A DNA stretch of 64,000 nucleotides. Origin: Ulva prolifera. Its lineage: Eukaryota > Chlorophyta > Ulvophyceae > Ulvales > Ulvaceae. The stretch spans positions 7,199,172 to 7,263,171 of the forward strand of contig CM041201.1 in the NCBI GenBank assembly GCA_023078555.1. The letters run 5' to 3'. Made by a program: the position numbers and the translations under genes. Positions within the stretch are counted from its first letter, which is position 1; every line of letters starts with the position of its first letter. The notes beneath the pieces were generated by a model. That model was not told the DNA's origin and searched no databases. It was given only the letters and a program-made list of their open reading frames with translations. Positions 1 to 13,845 of the stretch are shown here, in pieces.

Positions 1-164
1 AGCCGGACCGTGTGCGCACAGCCCCGCCCTCTCTGGCAGCTGCAAGCGGGCCCCTCCCCCACACACGGCCTCCTCCTGGGGCCTCCTGGGTGCCATCGTG
101 CCAGTTCCACAGCACACGCGGCCGAGGCAAATCTGTCTCACACCCGAAGCGCACGCACATGCAG

Positions 165-343
165 GCGAGAGCGAGCGCGTGCGCCAGGTCAACGAGCGCG
201 ACCCCGTCCGCACCGTCAAGCTCGGCGCCTGGTGCAAGCAGTGCCTGGCGCAGGCCCTTGAGGTGCACCAGGAGGCGCTGCGCGCGCGCATCGCCGCGCT
301 GCCCCCCGTCGTCGCCGGCAGCCTGCAGCAGATGCTCGCGTAG
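165..343 (+). CDS. C-terminal exon of an unrecognised gene (5' part outside the window)
   Basis: The frame is open to a stop at 341-343 and begins after a good acceptor (ACATGCAG at 157-164). The encoded tail of about 58 residues is helical in character, with the order VRQVNERD, LGAWCKQCLAQALEVHQ, then LRARIAALPPVV and a final SLQQMLA. It could be the end of a helical-repeat protein, but nothing identifies a family. Upstream exons are not visible, so phase and function stay open. It converges on the Deg protease gene, whose stop is 240 bp further on. Confidence 0.45.
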
Positions 344-384
344 CGCCCACCCCCGGGTGCCGGTGCCCCCGCGCCCCGGCAGAA

Positions 385-402
385 CCCCCCCCCCCCCCCC
401 CC
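385..402. repeat. poly-C tract (18 C)
   Basis: An uninterrupted run of 18 C lies between two convergent genes. The 344-582 interval otherwise holds only 3' flanking sequence of both genes. Other C runs in the window sit at 38350-38365 and 60591-60615, both inside introns. Confidence 0.9.
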
Positions 403-539
403 ACCTAGACCCGGCCCTGCCAGAGGGCGCTAGCGCAGCACAGTAGCCGTAGCCCCTGTTTCCACGTGCTCACGTGCGGTCCGCCTCGAGGACGACGTCC
501 GCCGTCGCCTCCGTCGCAGCCTGCATGCATGCACCCGTT

Positions 540-544
540 TTACA
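540..544 (-). terminator. TGTAA polyadenylation signal of the Deg gene
   Basis: TGTAA on the minus strand, about 39 nt after the Deg stop codon. This pentamer is the usual green-algal poly(A) signal. Confidence 0.55.
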
Positions 545-582
545 AGCTCGAGCAGTTATGCACAAGGGAGAAGAAGAGAGAG

Positions 583-2934
<2,352 letters not shown>

Positions 2935-3561
2935 CTGATGTCGAAGCCGGAACGCATCCAACACAGTGCCGGGCAAATGTCAGCTGGACAGGAGATCACA
3001 CCCTGGGAGCCTGAGTAGATGAGCCATTTTGCACAATTGATCTCCTAGTGCTTGTCATCATGTTCATGTAGCGACGTTGGACAGAAGAACGAGCTCGAGG
3101 ACGACGTGAACTGCGGACCAACGTACAAGCACCATGCACGAACACGGCAAACACGGACGACTTACCAGATTCATCAAAGTCGCTGTTTGTCTGGAGTGGT
3201 ACATAGCATGCTGGGGGCATCCTGCGCGTCAAAGAGCGTGCATAATGTGTCAGGACCAGAAGATCGAAACATGGCGAAGGGCCTCCGCCACTGCGCACAC
3301 TGAGATTGCATGCAGACCGGCAAAATGCGGGGCCGAACTCATGCCTACAGCATGGCGCCAGAACATAAGTACGCTGGTAGCACGTCCCTACCATCAGTGT
3401 TTCACGATACATCAAGGCACCATGAGACATCTGGCCGTTCAGCTGACCCGCCGCGATGTCTACCGCTGGGACAGATAAATGAGTAGACTGCTACAGTAAA
3501 CGTCACTGACATACAAGCTCGCCTTTAACCTCGTTCGTTACACGTGTGAAAGAGGCGCGCC
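2935..3561. other. Divergent intergenic region between Deg (-) and UTP6 (+)
   Basis: About 0.6 kb with no supported gene. It should hold both promoters and 5' UTRs. A minus-strand ORF at 2996-3430 has no recognisable content. I see no clear TATA box. Confidence 0.5.
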
Positions 3562-6472
3562 ATGGCTGACACTGTCCGGGGCATCATGGAGGCGCAAGTG
3601 CCTGAGCTGGAGGACTATGCAAGCCGAGGCTACTTCTCGCGGGGCGAAATCTCGTCGATCGTGCAAGTGCGGCAGAAGTTTGAGTACAGTTTGCGCAGGC
3701 GCAACGCCAAGAAGTCGGACTTTTTGCGGTGCGCCTCCACACCCAGACGCCGTCCCTGGTCACGACGGCAATCATGGGGCACCCGCACCGCACGACTTCG
3801 CTTGTTTGGAATGAGTCGACTCATATGCAGGTATTACGAGCACGAGTGGAGGCTTGAGCAGCTGCGTCAACTGAGACGCAAGCAACGCGCCATTTCAGGG
3901 AAGCGCAGTCTGGCGGACTACGGAATTGTGCGCAGAATCCACTTCATCTTTGACCGAGCCACGAGAAAGTTTAAAGGAGATCCCGCGATATGGATGTCCT
4001 GGTTGAAGTTTTGCAAGGAGAGCCAGAGCAAGCGGCAGGTGTCCAAGGTGATCACCAAAGCTCTCAAATTGCACCCCACAGCACCATATTTCTGGGCATA
4101 CGCTGCGGCATGGTGTGTTCCAGTCCCGCAAGGCTGCAACTCCTCCGATGCACCATACTCTGCTGCATGCCTGCACAACCAGGCTCGTGGCTTTACTCAG
4201 GTGCTACATCGAAAGCAGTCGCCGAGGTCACAGAGCTCTGTCTTGCACTGTGAGCACGGCATACTGCGATACTGGCACCGTCGCCATGATGGCCTGTCGT
4301 GCCTGATGACAGCACCGCCTGCAGGGAGTTTGAGGGCAATTCGAATCCGACGACTGCGAGGCAGCTCCTCCAGAGTGGTCTCAGGAACTGCCCCAAGGAC
4401 GGGGGACTCTGGGTTGAATATTTCCGCATGGTGTGCCTCTCACGCATGCTCGTGACAACCAAGCTGTAGTCCATGCGGTGCAACCTGCGTCTCCTGCCAG
4501 GTTTTACCCCAATCTCAGCAGCAGGATGATCTGTGCAGGAGCTGATGTATGCCAACAAAGTGGTGGCCAGAAGGAAAGCGCTCGGGATCGATGGCGATGC
4601 TGAGGACGGCACAGCACCCGCCACAGAACCTGCCCAAGGCGCGGCCGATGCTGCCATCCGGCAAGGCAAGCTCGCGTCCGTCGTGCACCGGAATGCGGTG
4701 AAGCAGCTGCCACAGGACGCCTCCATGCGGATGGGCATGCTCAGGGCCGCGTCAGATGTCGTCTGCGAAGGCTCTGCTGCTCTGCAGGAGGAGATCGTGA
4801 CCAGCTTCATCGAGGGCCTGGGGAGGGTATGACCCGTGGGCCACTGGTCCACCCCCTTGTGTGCGGGGAGCTGGATGTATCGTATTGGGAACGGTGCTGC
4901 ATATTCTGGACGGCCGATGATGACCAAAGAACTCACGCAGTGACGATGTCGAATGATGCTAATAATTGGAATCTCGTTAAACTGAGGCCTGTCCAGGCAG
5001 ATTTTAGATAACCAGATGCTATTCTCATGATGTGGGTGCCCAGTGCTGCTCGTGTGACAGTCCCTCGGTGTTTGCTGCAGGATGCGGATGCTTGCAGTCA
5101 CCTGGCAGATAGTATCTGGCAGGGGAAGGCGCCGCCGTTTGCTGGCGGCGCCGCCGCGGCTTGCAGCTTCTGGCAAACGCGGGTGCAAGAAACAGGCGAT
5201 GCAAACGTTCAGAGAGCAGCACTCTCCTGGATGGCTGCACAGGTGCACACCCTCGATGCGACAGCAGCCTCTGAGGATGTGCCAGCTCAGCCTGCTGTGC
5301 TTCAAAGTGCCTGGGCGCTCAGCTCCGAGACAGAGCTCGATTCCAGTCGTCAGCCTGCGGCCTCAAATGATGCCAGCATGCGAGATGGCAACGGAGCTGG
5401 GGCAGCTGCAGACGAGTGTGGCGTGCTGCTAGATGGGATGCAGCAGTGCTCGTCCTGCTTGCCAACAGGCGTGCATGACCCGGTCGTCCGCAGCCTCTAT
5501 GTGCAAGCACTGCTGAGATGCGGACACACGCAGCAAGCGGTGGAGGAGTTGAGGCAGAGCCTCAAGGCTGGTGCAGGAAGCTGTGAGTTGTGGCAGATGG
5601 CGCTGCGGCTGTGTGCAGCGTGTTGCGCGGCAGGCGAGCCGCAGTTCCTTGGGTTTGGTTCTGTGGAGGGCCTTGTACGGGCTGCTCTAGGCACTGCGCC
5701 TTCGGGTCAGGTTTCTGCTGCCGTTTTACAGGCCACATCGCTTCTGCGCTGTCAAGGTCAGGCCATGGCGCCTGTCGTTGACCACATGCTGGAGAAGCTG
5801 GCGACTGCCTCGATGGGTAGTGACGGGGAGATCGTCGCTGCAGTACTTGTCGCAGTCTGGTGCGGACCTTCTCACTGTTTTCTCAGCAGCTGTTCCAGTG
5901 GATGCAAGCATGCACATCCCGACCATCGTTTACGGCAGCACATGTGGAGCTGGGGCTGTGATGATAAAAATCCTACCTTATCTACATTGTCTAGATCGTT
6001 CAGGGGACTCCTCTGAACATGATTACAAACCGATTTTTGCCTGAGCCCTGGCTCTTGCCAGCCACATCTGCAGCGTCGTGATTACAGTTCATTTTCGGGT
6101 CCTGTGCCAGCTTGAGTGTGGTCTTATTGCAGGACTGGCGATGGTGCATCTGCTGGCCGGGCATTGGCACAGAGGCTCGCTGTCATGCCTAGACCTGGCG
6201 CAGCTTTCTGGCTGTCATATACAAGGCTGCTGTGCGGCAACTGCACGCACGGTCGAGAGGCACCACAGGCATCGGTCAAGGATGTCACCAAGGTTTTTGA
6301 AAGCGCTGTTCAGGCGCACGGCAGAGATACAGTGGATCTGTGGCTGCAGTGGATAGAGTTCATGAGGGAATGTAGACAGGATACTGCAGCCATAGCTAGC
6401 CGTGCTGTGCGCACACTGGCACCTGAGCTCGCTGATGCATTCTCACTGCGCCTTCATGAGCAGTTGGGATGA
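3562..6472 (+). CDS. UTP6: UTP6, U3 snoRNP / SSU processome component with HAT repeats
   Basis: Component of the UTP-B subcomplex of the small-subunit processome, acting in the nucleolus in early 18S pre-rRNA cleavage. Six exons (3562-3728, 3831-4112, 4325-4430, 4539-4826, 5081-5859, 6133-6472) give 653 residues. The N-terminus is typical: a short helix ending VPELEDYASRGYFSRGEI, then the charged FEYSLRRRNAKKSDFLR block and EHEWRLEQLRQLRRKQ. HAT-type helical repeats follow, with the family signatures HPTAPYFWAYAAAW, then LWVEYFRMELMYANKV across the exon 3/4 junction. The middle (about 280-540) is Ala-rich and less conserved, and the C-terminal repeats end LWLQWIEFMRE. All joins keep phase. 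The gene converges on the EF-hand gene. Confidence 0.9.
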
Positions 6473-6478
6473 TGAGAC

Positions 6479-6483
6479 TGTAA
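6479..6483 (+). terminator. TGTAA polyadenylation signal of UTP6
   Basis: TGTAA 7 nt after the UTP6 stop, in the 11-bp gap before the stop of the opposite EF-hand gene. Cleavage a few nt downstream would place the UTP6 3' end inside the EF-hand coding sequence. Confidence 0.6.
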
Positions 6484-7145
6484 TCATGTGGCCTGTACTT
6501 TGTTTTTGGCGTCCAAGTTCTTGGACACGAAAGTCCTGAAGTCATCCAGGCTACATATGCCGTCTTTGTCGACGTCCACCAAATTCATGACAACGGCCAT
6601 GTCCTCTTTGGAGAGCTGCATTTCGCGCCAATTATAAATTGCATTGCCAAAAAGTATCACAGCTTTGTTTCCAGGGCAAAGTGATATATGATGCGTACGT
6701 TACCAACCTCCGGTAGCTGAGATATGAAGTACTTCAGCTCGTCCGCAGAAATCGTTGAGGAATGATCTCGGTCGAAAATACGGAATGCAGCCAGCACTGG
6801 ATCGAAGTCCTGATCCAAATGCTTCGTGTTTCAGTACAGATAGCACGGCACGATGCCCTGGCAAGGTGCATTGAAAGTGGACAATACCTTGGGAAGGACA
6901 TCCGACATCAGAATACCTTTCAACTCCGTAAAAGTGATTCTGCCTTTCAGAGGACCAACAATATGCTCAAACTCCGCTGCTGTAGTGTTTGGGCGGAAAG
7001 TCCGGATGATGCGTTCGATGTCCCGCTTTCGAAGACCTTCCTTGTCTCCCCGAGTCATGAGTTTCCAGGCGGCTGAGATTTGGCTTGGGGTGTACCCAGG
7101 ATTGGCAGCTTGTTGGTCATCCTTGATGGGGTCGTATGAAGCCAT
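6484..7145 (-). CDS. EF-hand calcium-binding protein (calmodulin/centrin-like)
   Basis: Predicted calcium sensor of 163 residues in three phase-0 exons (7145-6888, 6809-6708, 6615-6484). The N-terminal lobe keeps the helix pattern (YTPSQISAAWKLM, then TAAEFEHIVG) but its loops have lost the calcium ligands. The C-terminal lobe has two good loops: residues 99-110 (DRDHSSTISADE, all ligand positions filled) and 134-145 (DVDKDGICSLDD, where the last position is Asp instead of Glu). The layout fits calmodulin or centrin with an inactive N-lobe; I cannot assign a subfamily or partner. The stop codon lies 11 bp from the UTP6 stop, so the transcripts should overlap. Confidence 0.85.
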
Positions 7146-8663
7146 TGCCCCAGCCAGCAGTACTAAGGAGTTGCCTCTAACTAAGAATAGCAACCGAGTC
7201 CGTTGGTCTTGTGTGTGACACGCACGATGGAGCTTGGAACAGGCGCGACAGGAACGCACGCTATCACACAAGCCGGCTCCGCCGTGGTGTGCATGATTTG
7301 AGTCGTAGGTGACTGATAACGGTCATAACCTGTGTAAGTGCTACGTCACGTAGACCTCGTGGGAATACATCGGCAACTATCGCGCGGAACGCTGCCAGGT
7401 AATGACGCAACGCGGTTGCACACGGTTGGCCAACAGGTTGATTGATGGAACCATGCGGACCAGGCCAAGGTGCTGTTAACGTCTCAACACAGGTCTCAAG
7501 ACAGGTACCAGTTGCCCGAAAATGTGCTGCATATTGAGCAGCCCACGTTTGATTGCCTCTTTCACTTCTGCGATGCTGGTATCCACCACTGGCAGCTCCG
7601 CTGACAATAACACCAACGGCATGCATCACTGTCCAGTTGGTGTTCACTGACGCCCAGTGCCCATCTAGTCGGTTATGAACATCTGAAAGCATACGTATCT
7701 CACATGCGTAGCTGGGGAATCGGCTGTAAGCTCCAACAACAACTCGTGGGAATTAGACATACTCGGCCTTGGATGCAGCAACAACGTTAACAGCTCACAT
7801 TAATGTACGACACTACATTTCTCAGATGGGATGCAGCATGGACATGCAGGCTGTTGCTAGAAAGTTCACCACAGCAGACTCGTTCGCAGCAGCTTTCGCA
7901 GCCCCCTGATGGTATGCACTCTGACCATGGTGCTTGACTCCGCCTGAGGCCTCGAGCTTTTGCTCGGTAAACACCACATGCGGCTAGCTGCCTCAATCGC
8001 AGTCTCAAGAAATCACAATGCATATGATCCACGTGGACATGGCTCAAGGCTGTCTGTGCACGTGCTGGACATGCCAGAGTAGCTTGTGCATGTCTATGCA
8101 TGAATGAAATGAAACTAGCGTCGCAGTGACAGTGCAGCACTCATCAGGCCAAGGACGTGGCAGTGGCTGGTCGAGACCGCGGGCACGGTGCATGTTTGAT
8201 GCTGGTGACATGGCACCTCGCAGCCTCAATGTATGAGCAAAGAGATGTACACACTGTTCGAATCGAGAGGCACCAGGAACAACGACAGCTGGTGGCCCCA
8301 GCAGTGCAGCGCACAACATGCATCAGCAACATTGCAGCCTTGCAAGGGATGTGCGTCTTCAGATAGGGAATTCACATGACAGTCACATAGGCCTACAGCA
8401 AGCTGTGCCGCCTGCTGTCTGACTGTGTAGCCATCATGATGCCTGTGGACACGAGGACGTCACCCGGGATGCTCGGCACGTGTACGCACATAGATACACA
8501 CACGCACGTGTACATAAATTCCATGCCGGTGGTAGCTTTCACCAATGCACATGCAATGTCTGCCAGTGCCTGAAGGTGCGCTGTCCAACAAAAGACGACT
8601 GCCGAACCTTGAACCTGAGTAAAACACTCAGGAATGATCTTGCAACGTGGTGCCAAAACATGC
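7146..8663. other. 1.5 kb without a supported gene
   Basis: Contains the 5' flank of the EF-hand gene. Minus-strand ORFs at 7264-7692 (142 codons) and 7787-8319 show no family features and no exon-like continuity. No repeat or mobile element is recognised. Confidence 0.45.
8655..8658 (-). terminator. Pol III terminator (T4) of tRNA-Ser
   Basis: Four T on the minus strand, 6 nt after the tRNA 3' end, enough for RNA polymerase III termination. Confidence 0.6.
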
Positions 8664-8744
8664 CGTACTCGACAGGACTCGAACCTGCGCGGCAGAAGCC
8701 AGCAGATTTCAAGTCTGCCCCCTTAACCACTCGGGCACGAGTAC
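8664..8744 (-). tRNA. tRNA-Ser (anticodon UGA)
   Basis: Reads on the minus strand as a complete cloverleaf of 81 nt. The acceptor stem GTACTCG pairs with CGAGTAC and the discriminator is G. The D arm carries the A box (GAGTGG). The anticodon stem GCAGA/TCTGC has loop CTTGAAA, giving anticodon TGA at 8711-8709. A long variable arm (GGC...GCC) marks the serine class. The T arm is CAGG/CCTG with loop TTCGAGT (B box GGTTCGAGTCC). No intron and no encoded CCA, as expected for a eukaryotic nuclear tRNA gene. Confidence 0.95.
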
Positions 8745-9052
8745 ACAGATGAACATTCTAAATCATATGTTCTATATAAACTTTTTTTACTTTAAAAGGG
8801 TGACCGTTCTCTGTAGAAGAACCTGCAGAATCGCACGCGTGTATATAAATGGTGCCCCTCTCACTGTTCTTTCAAATTTGTGTCGCCTGATCTGCTGGAG
8901 AGGCACCTGCCTTAATTCTGATCGAAGGCCACACAGTCAGCTTTACTTCCGGCAACTGCGACATGCCATATTTTTGTGAAATCATCCTAACAGTAACTAC
9001 CTTGCACCACTGTGCTACATAACATCTATATCACTCCAGGCCAAGCTGCAGC
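8745..9052. promoter_or_regulatory. AT-rich interval between tRNA-Ser and the next gene
   Basis: About 300 bp, clearly more AT-rich than its surroundings, with TATA-like stretches (TATATAAA near 8773 and 8842). It lies upstream of both the divergent tRNA (whose promoter is internal) and the 9053 gene, so it probably holds the latter's promoter. Confidence 0.35.
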
Positions 9053-9875
9053 ATGGGTTCCGGCGCAGTGGACGTCGAGGCCAAGCGGCGTACACTGTTG
9101 GACGTCATATCATCCCAGGTCGATAAATCATATGACGATGTTGTGACAAGGGTCACCTACGCAGCAAAGTTCTTATCGACATGCAACGCAGCTGCGGCAG
9201 CCCAATTCTTTGGTGAGATCGTGGTCCACACTGTTCGGCGCTGCAGTATCGCAATGCCACAAAATGCACATATGCTAAACAAGTCCTGCTGGATCTCACG
9301 CAGATAAGCATAGGGAATTGGTGACAAAGGCATGTGGAAGGACTGACGATTCCACTGACGATGTGACAGGCTTTGTGCTAGTATTCCCATCCTGTGCAGC
9401 CGTACAGCTGGAAGCCAAGCAAGCCACTTTGGATACAGTCTTGGCTGAAGTCATCAGCCACTTTCAGGACTTGAAACTGTCTCAAGCGAGGATCATCTCC
9501 TCAACTGACGACATACCCAGCCGAGCGCATGCAGCACTGAGCACTGCTTTTGTGCCAGAGGATGCCAAATCTCCGGTCGAGGAAGTTGAAATCCATGTTG
9601 GCGTCACCGAGGCTTCAGACATCAACCTGAAGTTCATCGCTTTTGGACAAGAGATGAAGTCCCTCAGGGGCCCAGAGCTACAAACTGCTCTAGGTCACAT
9701 TTCAACCTACTGGGAAGGCATGCCAAAAGCCGATAAAGTACTGTGCCTGTTACAGTGCGAATTTGCTCCGACAATGCAAGCATATCTGGACATGTTCACG
9801 GCTCCTATAAACTTGGATCTGGAAAGCGAGAGAATCTGGCCTGTCCCGCGCCTTCCTGCTCTAAAAGGCGGCTAG
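9053..9875 (+). CDS. Unrecognised 211-residue protein
   Basis: Two exons (9053-9212 and 9400-9875), joined in phase 1 across a GTGAGA donor and a TGTGCAG acceptor. The protein looks alpha-helical and acidic, with heptad-like segments early on (VEAKRRTLLDVISSQVDKS; LEAKQATLDTVLAEVISHF). It ends in a more compact part containing YWEGMPKADKVLCLLQCEF. There is no signal peptide, membrane segment or metal-binding motif. I do not recognise the family. The gene converges on the AAA ATPase gene, 37 bp between stops. Confidence 0.65.
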
Positions 9876-9912
9876 CTTTTGGCAAATCGCCAGTCGTGTG
9901 GACTTGAGCTGA

Positions 9913-11898
9913 TCATGCTTTAAACATGTCTTGAACTCCCCGAATAAGGTGGGCAGGAGCCTGGGGCAAGGCTGCATCATCTCGTAGTGATAGCTTGCGG
10001 GCCTCAGCGGACTGCATGTAGGCGCTCGCTGGGGGAAGAGAGTCTTTTGGCACTGTGCCACGAATGATGCTTGCAACCCACTTCCGCTCAGCAACTTCGC
10101 AAATCGCACGCAGATCTCTTGCAGACATTCCCGGTGTTGCTTCCGCGAGCCTCGTGAAGTCCTGCAATCACACCAGCACTGTTGTACCTGTCGCCACCTT
10201 CCTAGCTGCATACAGACTCAACGCTGCCCAACAGACACTCCAGCAGGGTCACAAGCACCCAGATCAGACATGCTGCATAGCGTGGTGTTGGCACGACTGC
10301 CATTGCACAGCGGGATTTCTACACTCTGATGTTGAGCTTGGTGCTATGTCCATGATCCCACATGCATAAAACAGTTGAAGCACAAGCAGGAGCCGCACCT
10401 CTGCAGCCAAGTGGGCAGCATAGTGCTTCAAGATGTCAGCGCGGCAGGCCACATCTGGCAGACCAAACGTGACAATCGCCTGGCACCGACTCAACAGGGC
10501 GGCATCTAGGTCCTGCTTGCGGTTCGTCGCCGCTACGACAATCGAGTCCGTTGATTTGAAGCCATCGATGAACCGCAGCAGCACGCCCAGCAGCCTCCTG
10601 GTTGCCTCATTCATGTCATCGGAGCGACTGGTTGCCAAAGAGTCCACCTGCAGTGAGTTGCTCAATCACCAGAATTCAAAGCACGCATATACATGCTGGC
10701 TTTGTGGCAAGTTCCTTCGCATCGATCGAGACGAGCCATTAACACTGTACAGTACACACGTGTTCTCAGGAACGCGGCATGACATCTTGTGCACCTTGTG
10801 CGTAGACTCGATTACTGAACGGTACTAGCACCAGGCGTAGCAGCCGCTGGTAGCGCCAAGTAGCCACACACACCTCGTCCAGGAAGATGATGCAGCCCCC
10901 CATCTGCTCCGCCAGGTCCAGCATCCCCCCCAGCTGCTTCTCGCTCTCGCCGTACCACTTGGACGCGATCGCCTCGAGGGGGATGTACACTAGAGGGATC
11001 TCTGCTTGGCACGCGATGACCCGTGCCGCAGTCGTCTTCCCCGTGCCGGGCGGCCCCTCCAGCAACACAGCCTGCACAAAGCCACACTCCACCTTGCCAC
11101 TGGGCACACATCCCACTGTCCCGACACTGCCCACGGCACTGGCTCTGCCTCATTGTGGGTCTACCGATACTCCTCCCTCGCCATTACCCCCGGCGATATG
11201 CACCGTGAGAATGCACTGCGGTGCTGGTGGCAGGCTGAATCAGGGCACAATTGCAAGCCTCGACCTGCGCAGCCCACGCTACGTGGCCCGGCCAACACCC
11301 ACAAGTACACCGCCGCCACAGCGGCTCTGGTTGTGGTACACTCTTCACACGCGCAGAGACGTGGCCCGAGGGTGCGCCTGCCAGGCGTTCCGTGCCGCTG
11401 CGCATCCACCCGACTCGGCGCCAGTTCAAAAAGCCGCACCTTGGTCCGGTGGTGCTTGCCGTCCTTGCGGGTCAGCTTTGCGACCCGCTCAAACTCCTCC
11501 GCATGCTTCACAGACATCAGCACCAGGTCCTCGAGCGCCCTCTTCTGCTCCTCATACCCGGCCATGTCGTCCCAGCCCAGCCGCCCCCCCTCCTCCTCTG
11601 GCAAGTACACGACAGCCCCCATCTGCCGCAGCTGCTCCGCGGCCTGTGCCCACGACGGCGGCCCGGCCTGCGCGGCGTGGCGGCCGGGGCGCTGCGCCGG
11701 CGCGCCGCCGTGGGCATGCATGCCGGGCCCGTGCGCGGGCGGCGCGTCGTCCCAGTCGGCGGCCATGAGGCGCTCGTGCAGCGCCCGCATCTCCTCGATG
11801 GCGTCACGGTTGAAGCGCTCGCCGAGGAGGCCGAACGTGTCCGCGAGGGCAAAGGGGTCCGCCAGGTCTACTCGCAGATCAAACCTCGACCCCTGCAT
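9913..11898 (-). CDS. AAA-family ATPase (single AAA module)
   Basis: Four phase-0 exons (11898-11440, 11071-10874, 10647-10399, 10161-9913) give 384 residues from the first ATG available. The N-terminal 150 residues are partly Ala/Gly/His-rich, then GWDDMAGYEEQKRALED introduces the AAA core. Walker A is GPPGTGKT (159-166), the pore loop lies near KWYGESEK, Walker B is CIIFLDE (213-219), sensor 1 is VVAATNRK with Asn261, and LLSR supplies an arginine-finger candidate. The lid helix reads TPGMSARDLRAICEVAERKW. The layout suits a katanin/spastin/Msp1-like meiotic-clade or related AAA protein, but I cannot name the substrate. A real start further upstream in another exon is possible, since an acceptor-like TATGCAG overlaps the chosen ATG. 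Confidence 0.85.
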
Positions 11899-11958
11899 AC
11901 CAGCGCCACCAGCGTTGCCCCACTTGGGACGGTGACCAGGCGGCAACCCCCAAATTGA

Positions 11959-12140
11959 ATACCGTACTAAATGAAATCGTTCGCCATGTGACGCGTAACG
12001 CTTGGTTTTCTATTTACTGAGCTAGGTATAGGTAATCATGATTTTTCGGGGTGACTGACCCAACAAAGACTGTAATTTGTAGACCTAGACGCCATGTAAC
12101 GCAGGCTAGTTTGGCGAATTCTTTTAATTCAGTACGGTAC
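11959..12140. repeat. Imperfect terminal inverted repeat flanking about 125 bp
   Basis: The left arm (11959-11986) and the reverse complement of the right arm (12112-12140) share TACCGTACT at one end and TTCGCCA at the other, about 22 of 29 positions with one gap. The interior is AT-rich. It could be a small foldback (MITE-like) element or chance similarity near a promoter. Confidence 0.4.
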
Positions 12141-13349
12141 ACTTATCAGAACGATTGGGATTACAGCGAGGTGGCCAGGATGGACACAGCCGCACGTGAA
12201 TCCACCAGCATGCTCCAGCACAAGCAGCCAGATGAGCAAGGCAGTGTGGCAGTTCTCTGCGTATCTCACTGATGCAATTGGATGGCTAGGAGGGCACACC
12301 ATGCTGTGGCCGCTGGAGGTGACACGCTCTTGCAGGTTGAGGTCGTTTGATAGCAGCATCAGGCGGCCGAGCAGCGGCAGGTCGCCGTCGTCGAGCTGCC
12401 CCTGCTTGGAAAACGTCACGGAAGGCTGCATGGTGTCTGTCTTTGGTATGAGGAAGTCGACCTGGCGGGAGCCCTGGTGGATGCTGAGCAGGCGCTGACC
12501 GACATCCTCCCTGATCTGCATACACAGAATGCCGTCACATCGCTGTGCTACTTTCGCGTCATCGAGATCACCAGAACGGCAGAGATCTGTGATATTGTTG
12601 TGGTGGTGGGCGGTCAAAGCTGGGAGCGCACCGACATCCGAGATGACTGCAGATGGAACACCGAGCTCTTGTCTTGGACAGGCTCCAGCTGCTGCAGTGC
12701 AGCTTCAAGGTGAGGTAAGGAGACGCCCCGGCGAACGGGCACTGTTATGCTCGTCCCTCCTGCTGAGATGGCTATGGCTGGGTCTTGGAGGGGAGCTGAG
12801 GTGCGGGACGCTGGGAGCGATGCGTCCATGCGGCTGATATCCTGCTGAACGTCATCCCAGAGTGTTTGGACTTCCTTTCGGGAGTCAAAATTGCCTGGAA
12901 CTCCCTGCAAGTGTGCGGCTGTTGGGCACCTGGGAGCGCCATGGTGTTGATCGCCGAGGCCTCAGGATCGCTAGGCACGCGATGGCAGGCAGCTGGCTCT
13001 GACTTCCCGCCAGCACGCAGTTGCTCCATCGGCAGCAGCGCTCACGACTTCGTACCTGGCTATCGCAACTGGCTATCGTGAATCCGGACAAGGCCGCGAC
13101 CGCGGACGCTGCAAGCGCAGCGGGAAGCCTGCTGTGCTGGCCATGGGAGTGGCAGGCTTGCTGCTGCCCCACTTGCGACGCGGAAGCACTCGAAGTGCAG
13201 CTAGGATCGTTGCGAAGCCGTCTGGCGTGTGTCTGAGAGGCTGAGAGGTAAACCGGGAACGCGCTGCATGAGCGCAGGGCGAGGTCTAGAGCGTTCACCC
13301 AAGACTGCACCGCGGTCACCGCGGTACGGTTACTCAAGCTTGTATGCAT
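12129..13349 (-). CDS. Unrecognised protein with plastid-targeting-like N-terminus
   Basis: Model of three phase-0 exons (13349-13056, 12904-12632, 12515-12129), 317 residues. The first 98 residues are Ser/Ala/Arg/His-rich and end in a hydrophobic stretch (RLPAALAASAVAALSGFTIAS), as in a plastid transit peptide with a membrane or thylakoid segment. The middle carries GVPGNFDSRKEVQTLWDDVQ and a beta-like AIAISAGGTSITVPV. The third exon has REDVGQRLLSIHQGSRQVDFLIPK and GQLDDGDLPLLGRLMLLSNDLNLQERV. No family is recognised. The C-terminus is doubtful: a TGTAA signal sits inside the modelled last exon (12162-12158), and an extra short intron after 12300 would end the protein at that point. Confidence 0.55.
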
Positions 13350-13845
13350 CAGAACGGGATTTGTAGATGTTTAAGCTACAGTTTGCTCCGATCGACCGCC
13401 CTACCTTGGTCGGACGGTCCGCATGTCACGATACGGGCTAGGAACCTGTCGCACGTGTCAATGAGCTTGGTACAAACTGATCAACACAGCTGACCTTCTT
13501 TGCTCGCTTCAAGCCTGTGCTTCTTTACCTGTGCACCATTATGCTTGTCTCAAGATGAAGTGCCGGTCGAGGAATGTGGCGACAGGCAACTAGCGGACGA
13601 GGACTGCGTAGATTTCGTGCGGCCAGTATGTCAGAACGGCGGGGGCCACGGGTGCACAACGAAGATTTATTGTAAGCTGGTGACACAAGGCAGCTGATGG
13701 CCGAAACATGCTGACACGCCAGATGATCGGGGGGTGAGTGAGGCTTGCTCGTGCGTGGCTGAAAATCAATATCTGCCATACTCGGTAAAGCTGAGTCCAC
13801 ACCTGCACTCGTCGCAAAGAACAGATACACAGCTTACATATCATT
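13350..13845. other. Divergent intergenic region (12.9-kb gene / aldo-keto reductase)
   Basis: Half a kilobase with no supported gene; it should carry both promoters. ORFs at 13500-13697 (+) and 13525-13830 (-) have no features of a protein family. Confidence 0.45.

Noticed and set aside
4193-5305. 370-codon minus-strand ORF
   Set aside because: Lies opposite UTP6 exons and introns that are supported by family similarity; it has no domain features.
12905-12929. A 25-nt intron joining frames in the 12.9-kb gene
   Set aside because: Too short for normal splicing; a 151-nt intron from 13055 to 12905 uses the same acceptor and keeps phase.
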